DNA of 64,000 nt from Pseudaquidulcibacter sp041917055 (GTDB taxonomy: Bacteria > Pseudomonadota > Alphaproteobacteria > Caulobacterales > Aquidulcibacteraceae): positions 62,001 to 126,000 of the forward strand of contig JAYRYJ010000005.1 of assembly GCA_041917055.1 (NCBI GenBank), given 5' to 3'. The position numbers and the translations under genes are program-made. Position 1 is the first letter of the stretch; every line of letters begins with the position of its first letter. Below the pieces are notes generated by a model. That model was not told where the DNA came from. It was given only the letters and a program-made list of their open reading frames with translations, and made no database searches. Shown one piece after another: positions 60,026 through 64,000 of this stretch.

Positions 60026-60102
60026 GGCTGGGTAGCTCAGCTGGTTAGAGCGCGCGACTCATAATCGCGAGGTCGAGAGTTCAAGTCTCTCCCCCGCCAC
60101 CA
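60026..60102 (+). tRNA. tRNA with CAT anticodon (elongator Met or lysidine-modified Ile2)
   Basis: Full cloverleaf: acceptor arm 60026-60032 / 60092-60098, D arm GCTC/GAGC (60035-60051), anticodon arm CGCGA-CTCATAA-TCGCG (60053-60069), T arm GAGAG-TTCAAGT-CTCTC (60075-60091), encoded CCA at 60100-60102. The anticodon is CAT. The acceptor stem has a T-C mismatch at the fourth pair. The ACTCATAATC anticodon region occurs in both elongator tRNA-Met and tRNA-Ile(CAT), so the identity is left open. Confidence 0.92.
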
Positions 60103-60159
60103 TTTTCCACTTTACTATTGAATAATTATGATATTTATTCGTCCACACGGGGAAGAATA

Positions 60160-61185
60160 ATGACAAAAGACGTGGAATTTCAAACCAATAATCAATTGGG
60201 AATAATCACTTTAAATCGACCGCAAGCACTGAATGCGCTGAATACCGCAATGTGTGCTGCAATCGTAAAACAATTGTTAGAATGGGAAAAATCGACAGGA
60301 ATAAACGCAATTTTGATTAAAGGTGAAGGTGACAGGGCTTTTTGTGCAGGTGGCGACATAATCATGCTGCATAATTCGGGTCGTGATGGCACCGAAAGTG
60401 CCGAAGAATTTTGGCGCACTGAATATGCCTTGAACGAATTAATTCACACCTATTCAAAACCATTCATCGCTTTGATTGATGGCATTACTATGGGTGGTGG
60501 TGTTGGGCTTTCGGTCCATGGCAAATATCGAATTGCGGGGCCAAAAACGCTTTTCGCAATGCCGGAAACCGGAATTGGCTATTTTCCCGACGTCGGTGGA
60601 ACTTATTTTCTGCCACGATTGGGTCGCGCGATTGGTAATTGGCTTGGCCTGACCGGTGCACGAATTGATGGCGCATTGGCATGCAAAATTGGTGTCGCGA
60701 CCCATTATTTTGATGGCGATTTAGCAGTTCTAATGTCGGCGCTATCTAGTGGCGATATTGATGAAAATCTTCGCGTGATTTGCAGGCCGCCACCCAATGC
60801 CGATTTGCCCATGGAGATTAATTGTTTTGATTTTGACAATTTGGCAGACATATTTCAAGCGCTTGAAAATTCAAACACTGAATGGAGCGCGGCGCAATTG
60901 AAAATCCTAAAATCTAAATCGCCACTTTCTTTGCATGTCACATTGCGCGCAATGCAACGCGGTGCAAACCTAAGTTTTCGCGAATGCATGATACGCGAAT
61001 TGGATTTATCACTTAATCATCTAAAATCACGCGATTTTTATGAAGGTATTCGCGCCCAAGTGATTGATAAAGACAGAAACCCGAAATGGCAAAATGCAGG
61101 GATTATGGATTGCAACGAAGAAGAAATTGCCGAGCTTTTCAAAATGAATTCCGGTATTTTACAATTCATAGATAGGGGGCAATGA
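60160..61185 (+). CDS. 3-hydroxyisobutyryl-CoA hydrolase
   Basis: Crotonase-fold hydrolase of the valine pathway, 341 residues from ATG 60160 (GGGGAAG before it). Family-specific blocks: IKGEGDRAFCAGGDIIMLHN (about residues 50-69), ITMGGGVGLSVHGKYRIAGP and AMPETGIGYFPDVGGTYFLP. The longer C-terminal region distinguishes it from simple enoyl-CoA hydratases. Coupled to mmsB by a 4-bp overlap. Confidence 0.9.
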   Translation: MTKDVEFQTNNQLGIITLNRPQALNALNTAMCAAIVKQLLEWEKSTGINAILIKGEGDRAFCAGGDIIMLHNSGRDGTESAEEFWRTEYALNELIHTYSKPFIALIDGITMGGGVGLSVHGKYRIAGPKTLFAMPETGIGYFPDVGGTYFLPRLGRAIGNWLGLTGARIDGALACKIGVATHYFDGDLAVLMSALSSGDIDENLRVICRPPPNADLPMEINCFDFDNLADIFQALENSNTEWSAAQLKILKSKSPLSLHVTLRAMQRGANLSFRECMIRELDLSLNHLKSRDFYEGIRAQVIDKDRNPKWQNAGIMDCNEEEIAELFKMNSGILQFIDRGQ

Positions 61186-62051
61186 TGGAAATCCTATTCA
61201 TTGGTCTTGGAAATATGGGATCGGGAATGGCGGCAAACTTGGCCAATTCAGGCCATAAGGTTTTTGCTTTCGATCTAAATAAGGATGCGGTTGCAAATGC
61301 AATTGCGGCGGGGTGCGAAGGCATTGATAATCCGCACGGGACCTCGGCAGAAGTCATCATAACAATGCTCCCTACTGGCTCACATGTTCGCGAATTATGC
61401 ATTGGCGGCCTGTTTGATACAGCCAAAAAAGGTACTCTTTTCATCGATTGCTCAACAATCGATATCGAAAGCGCGCGGGTTTTGGCGGACGCGGCAAAGC
61501 ACGCTGGGCACGAATTTATTGATGCGCCGGTTTCCGGTGGTGTTGCGGCAGCGAGGGCGGGAAATCTGACCTTTATGGTCGGTGGCTCTGTCGAGGGTTT
61601 TGAAAGTGCCAAGCCGATTTTGGAAAAAATGGGGCAAAAAATCTTCCATGCCGGCGATAGTGGCAATGGGCAGGCCGCGAAAATCTGTAATAATATGCTT
61701 TTAGGCATCACAATGATTGGCACGTCAGAAGCATTTAATTTAGCAAAAAAACTTGGCCTTTCGACGCAGACATTTTTTGATATTTCGTCAGTGTCTTCGG
61801 GGCAAAATTGGTCCATGACGTCTTATTGCCCGGCACCTGGCCCTGTTCCCAATTCCCCCGCAAATCGCAATTATCAGGCGGGTTTCACAGCGGCAATGAT
61901 GCTAAAAGACCTACGCCTCGCTAATCAGGCTGCCGTCGCAACCAATGCCCAAACCCCATTAGGTGAATTGGCAAAAAACCTTTACGAAGAAATGGAAAAA
62001 CAAGGCCTCGCGGGAATGGATTTTTCGGGCATTATTAAGATGTTGGAATAA
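61182..62051 (+). CDS. mmsB: 3-hydroxyisobutyrate dehydrogenase
   Basis: NAD-dependent dehydrogenase following the hydrolase in valine degradation. N-terminal Rossmann GLGNMGSGMAANLANSGHKV (about residues 8-27), the substrate loop FIDAPVSGGVAAARAGNLTF (about 112-131), catalytic lysine in GNGQAAKICNNMLLGIT and the C-terminal MLKDLRLANQAA. 289 residues. Start at 61182 overlaps the upstream stop. Confidence 0.95.
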   Translation: MMEILFIGLGNMGSGMAANLANSGHKVFAFDLNKDAVANAIAAGCEGIDNPHGTSAEVIITMLPTGSHVRELCIGGLFDTAKKGTLFIDCSTIDIESARVLADAAKHAGHEFIDAPVSGGVAAARAGNLTFMVGGSVEGFESAKPILEKMGQKIFHAGDSGNGQAAKICNNMLLGITMIGTSEAFNLAKKLGLSTQTFFDISSVSSGQNWSMTSYCPAPGPVPNSPANRNYQAGFTAAMMLKDLRLANQAAVATNAQTPLGELAKNLYEEMEKQGLAGMDFSGIIKMLE

Positions 62052-62141
62052 TCTATCTGCACTTTGTTACAAGGGTGCTTTGGCACACTCAAAGCCTAAA
62101 AAATTGCTACGGTTTTTGACAAAGTTAAGAATATTATTGAA

Positions 62142-62158
62142 TGAGTCCTGCCCCTAGG
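62142..62158 (-). repeat. Solo copy of the element end motif
   Basis: On the minus strand CCTAGGGGCAGGACTCA, a close variant of the 11636 element end (one difference in CTAGGGTCAGGAC). Lies between the mmsB and hicB 3' ends. Confidence 0.45.
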
Positions 62159-62183
62159 CAAACAAGGGTGTGACTTATAACTA

Positions 62184-62564
62184 TCAACCAGCCAATACTT
62201 TTCGCACTGAATTGGTTATAAATTCCGACCGATTTGAGGATTTCGCATCAATTGCCGCCACCAAAGACGTAGGAAGCATAACATTAATCCGCATTTTGGC
62301 CTCGGAAGTTTCGCAACGCACTAAAATCCGCGCAACCTCGTTAACCTCTATATCGCAATCCAAATCATCAAGTCGTGTTGCAATCGGAAATTCCAATCCG
62401 TCTTCAATCATGCCTTCTATATGAAGTGCCAATGCTTCTTCGGCATTTATGAAAGCCTCGGATTGCGTGTTGCCAAAACTTACGCAACCAGGCAAATCGG
62501 GAAAAAATACGCCGTATCCATCGTCGCCTTTTTCAATAATTGCAGGATAATGAACAATCGCCAT
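62184..62564 (-). CDS. hicB: HicB family antitoxin
   Basis: 126 residues. N-terminal partial RNase-H-like HicB domain: YPAIIEKGDDGYGVFFPDLP (about residues 6-25) and HIEGMIEDGLEFP. C-terminal ribbon-helix-helix part: MRINVMLPTSLVAAIDAKSS and NRSEFITNSVRK, expected to bind the operator at 62778. Intact, unlike hicA upstream. Confidence 0.9.
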   Translation of the reverse strand: MAIVHYPAIIEKGDDGYGVFFPDLPGCVSFGNTQSEAFINAEEALALHIEGMIEDGLEFPIATRLDDLDCDIEVNEVARILVRCETSEAKMRINVMLPTSLVAAIDAKSSNRSEFITNSVRKVLAG

Positions 62565-62565
62565 T

Positions 62566-62757
62566 TCAGTTTCTCAATTTCAGTCCAGTTTGCTTTTCTA
62601 TGCTTTTTACCGTTCAAATCGGAAGGTCTTTTTTTGGGTGAGGAATGGTCGCACGCCCCAAAACACTATCGTTCTTGAATTGAATATGGGAACCTTTTTG
62701 CGCCACCCGATACCAACCATGTGCCTCAAGAATTTTAATGACTTCTTTGCTATTCAT
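62566..62757 (-). pseudogene. hicA: hicA toxin gene interrupted by an in-frame TGA
   Basis: From ATG 62757 the minus strand encodes MNSKEVIKILEAHGWYRVAQ then KGSHIQFKNDSVLGRATIPH and PKKDLPI, a clear HicA double-stranded-RNA-binding-fold toxin with the catalytic His in GSHIQ. A TGA at 62616-62614 then stops the frame, where family members continue with Gly. Beyond it, in frame, the DNA still reads TVKSIEKQTGLKL, exactly the HicA C-terminal helix, and ends at TGA 62566-62568, 1 bp before the hicB ATG. A single G-to-T change would restore the intact 63-codon gene. Truncated form: 47 residues (62614-62757). Confidence 0.85.
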
Positions 62758-62773
62758 AAAAAGCCTCTGACAA

Positions 62774-62801
62774 ATTATACACACTAGTGTGTAAATGTCA
62801 A
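62774..62801 (-). promoter_or_regulatory. hicAB promoter with operator palindrome in the spacer
   Basis: On the minus strand TTGACA (62801-62796), 16-nt spacer, TATAAT (62779-62774): an almost ideal sigma-70 promoter. The spacer and its edges form the perfect 16-bp palindrome TACACACTAGTGTGTA (62778-62793), so a bound ribbon-helix-helix dimer would sit between the two promoter elements. It starts 16 bp before the hicA ATG. Confidence 0.75.
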
Positions 62802-62804
62802 GCT

Positions 62805-64000
62805 CTAAGCCTTTCCCGCTTCTCGCTCTTTTACGCTCTTAAATGCGATTTTTGGGAATTTTTCGGCGACGTAGCCGATTTCCCATGCTGATTTCCCAAG
62901 GAAGACCAAATCGTCATCAATATCGCGCGCAACGCCCATTTTGTTTCTATCCCAAAACTCGTCCATATCCGCTTTAGGACCCGCCGAAATCCAGCGCACA
63001 GCATTGTAAGGACAAGCTTCAAAAGTCGCGTCCAAACCATATTCGGCCTTGATGCGTTCCACAAGAACATCAAATTGCAATGGCCCAACCGCGCCGACAA
63101 TCATGTCCGAACCAATATCGGGCATGAATAATTGCGTTACACCTTCTTCGGACAATGCCCGCAAAGCTTTGCCCAAATGCTTGGCTTTAAGTGGGTCTTT
63201 GACGAAAACGCGGCGCAGGATTTCGGGCGCAAAGTTTGGAATACCAACAAATGATATATTTCCCGAAACCGACAAACTATCACCAACCCGCAAAACGCCG
63301 TGATTGGGAATACCAATAATGTCGCCTGCGAATGCTTCATCGGTCAATTCGCGGTCTTGGCCCACAAACATCATTGGGTTATGAACGCCAATCTGCTTGC
63401 CCGAAGTGGTTTTAAGGCGCATTCCGCGCGTGAATTTGCCACTCGCAAGGCGCACCATTGCAACGCGGTCGCGGTGGTTGGGGTCCATATTGGCCTGAAT
63501 TTTAAAGACAAAACCTGCGACTTCATCATCATCGGCATGAATTTCGCTTTCAACACCTTTTATCGCACATTTGGAATTATGCGGCGGAGGCGCGTAATCA
63601 GTAATGCCATCAAGCAAATCAACAACCCCGAATTGGCGCAATGCCGAGCCAAAGAAAACGGGCGTCATATGCCCTTCACGGAAAGAATTAAGGTCAAAAT
63701 GCGAATAGCCGCCTTGAACCAATTCCGCGCCCATTTTTAGTTCTTCAATCTCATCTTCGCTCATAACGCCTTGCGCATTATCAAGTGGTGTGCGCTCGTG
63801 GGTTATAAGGCCCGCATTTCCCGCCTGTGGTCTTTCAAAGGCGACAAAGGAATTATTGCGCAAATCCACCATGCCACGGAAACGATTGCCCGAACCTTGG
63901 GGCCAGAAAATCGGCGCTGGGTCAAGCGCGAGTTTTGAAGCCACTTCATCCAATAATTCCATAGGGTCTTGGGCTTCACGGTCCATTTTATTGATGAATG
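62805..64000 (-). CDS. prfC: Peptide chain release factor 3, 3' part (5' end outside window)
   Basis: GTPase that recycles class-1 release factors. The open frame runs from the window edge (starting FINKMDRE...) to TAG at 62805-62807. Visible: the end of the GTPase domain (DREAQDPMELLDEVASKL), beta-barrel FKIQANMDPNHRDRVAMVRL, and C-terminal RF3 domains (MPDIGSDMIVGAVGPLQFDV, EYGLDATFEACPYNAVRW). The N-terminal G1-G3 motifs lie beyond 64000. Its stop is 3 bp from the hicAB -35 element. Confidence 0.93.
   Translation of the reverse strand, partial: FINKMDREAQDPMELLDEVASKLALDPAPIFWPQGSGNRFRGMVDLRNNSFVAFERPQAGNAGLITHERTPLDNAQGVMSEDEIEELKMGAELVQGGYSHFDLNSFREGHMTPVFFGSALRQFGVVDLLDGITDYAPPPHNSKCAIKGVESEIHADDDEVAGFVFKIQANMDPNHRDRVAMVRLASGKFTRGMRLKTTSGKQIGVHNPMMFVGQDRELTDEAFAGDIIGIPNHGVLRVGDSLSVSGNISFVGIPNFAPEILRRVFVKDPLKAKHLGKALRALSEEGVTQLFMPDIGSDMIVGAVGPLQFDVLVERIKAEYGLDATFEACPYNAVRWISAGPKADMDEFWDRNKMGVARDIDDDLVFLGKSAWEIGYVAEKFPKIAFKSVKEREAGKA

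Noticed and set aside
62775..62783. DnaA-box-like TTATACACA
   Set aside because: Falls within the hicAB palindrome and promoter, and no cluster of boxes or AT-rich unwinding element is present, so no origin is claimed.
1..64000. CRISPR arrays, insertion sequences with transposase, prophage, rRNA genes
   Set aside because: No regularly spaced repeats, transposase, integrase, phage structural genes or rRNA segments were seen in either strand.

Overview
The window reads as chromosome from an AT-leaning alphaproteobacterium. Supporting signs are an Anbu/ATP-grasp/alpha-E/transglutaminase cluster, an ECF sigma factor paired with an NrsF-type (DUF1109) anti-sigma factor, a mutM - enoyl-CoA hydratase - rpsT run, an Lrp/AsnC regulator divergent from a fused indolepyruvate-type oxidoreductase, a CheY/CheZ pair, and a TTAA-N7-TTAA (CtrA-type) box in front of a chemoreceptor. 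A stalked or dimorphic lineage (Caulobacterales/Hyphomonadaceae-like) fits best, but this is inference. Genes are densely packed with many 1-14 bp overlaps. No rRNA, CRISPR array, transposase or prophage was seen.

Layout: 0-7.5 kb, a DsbD-type thiol reductase, a CobS-like AAA+ ATPase without an adjacent cobT, and the four-gene Anbu cluster. 7.5-16.3 kb, an FAD-linked oxidase, two VOC proteins divergent from a TetR regulator, an acyltransferase and a Gfo/Idh oxidoreductase separated by a 272-bp MITE-like element, a soluble PAS-PAS chemoreceptor and a nucleotide-sugar epimerase. 16.4-22.7 kb, atpC standing alone, a HisN-type phosphatase, kdsD, a strong small-RNA candidate, a DUF3800 protein, and a glutamine-synthetase-like ligase with an amino acid/polyamine permease. 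22.9-35 kb, a leftward operon (maoC, ribF, propeller, EamA, small protein), cheY/cheZ, small membrane proteins, dut, comM and the sigma/anti-sigma pair. 35-49 kb, ompW, a repeat-filled intergenic region, mutM, enoyl-CoA hydratase, rpsT, a Phd/ParE module, an aminotransferase, def, two alpha/beta hydrolases, rppH, a second ompW, ubiE and ubiB. 48-64 kb, a BrnT/BrnA module, a secreted glycine-rich protein behind a sigma-54 promoter, rmuC, yjhX, lrp and the 1138-residue oxidoreductase, a CapA protein, a pentapeptide-repeat protein, a CAT-anticodon tRNA, two valine-catabolism genes, hicAB and the 3' part of prfC.

Most striking points: (1) two toxin genes, yjhX and hicA, are each cut by one in-frame stop codon, and the expected conserved C-terminus is still readable in the same frame beyond the stop. 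(2) A 272-bp element with perfect 26-bp terminal inverted repeats and nested hairpins sits between two convergent genes, and solo copies of its end motif lie at other gene 3' ends, where they supply stop codons. (3) A compact promoter - three hairpins - terminator unit near 18.7 kb looks like an unannotated sRNA. (4) Several regulatory sites can be read directly: paired TetR operators, a sigma-54 promoter, an ECF promoter, a CtrA box, and a hicAB promoter whose spacer is an operator palindrome.

All family calls come from reading motifs; no database search was run.
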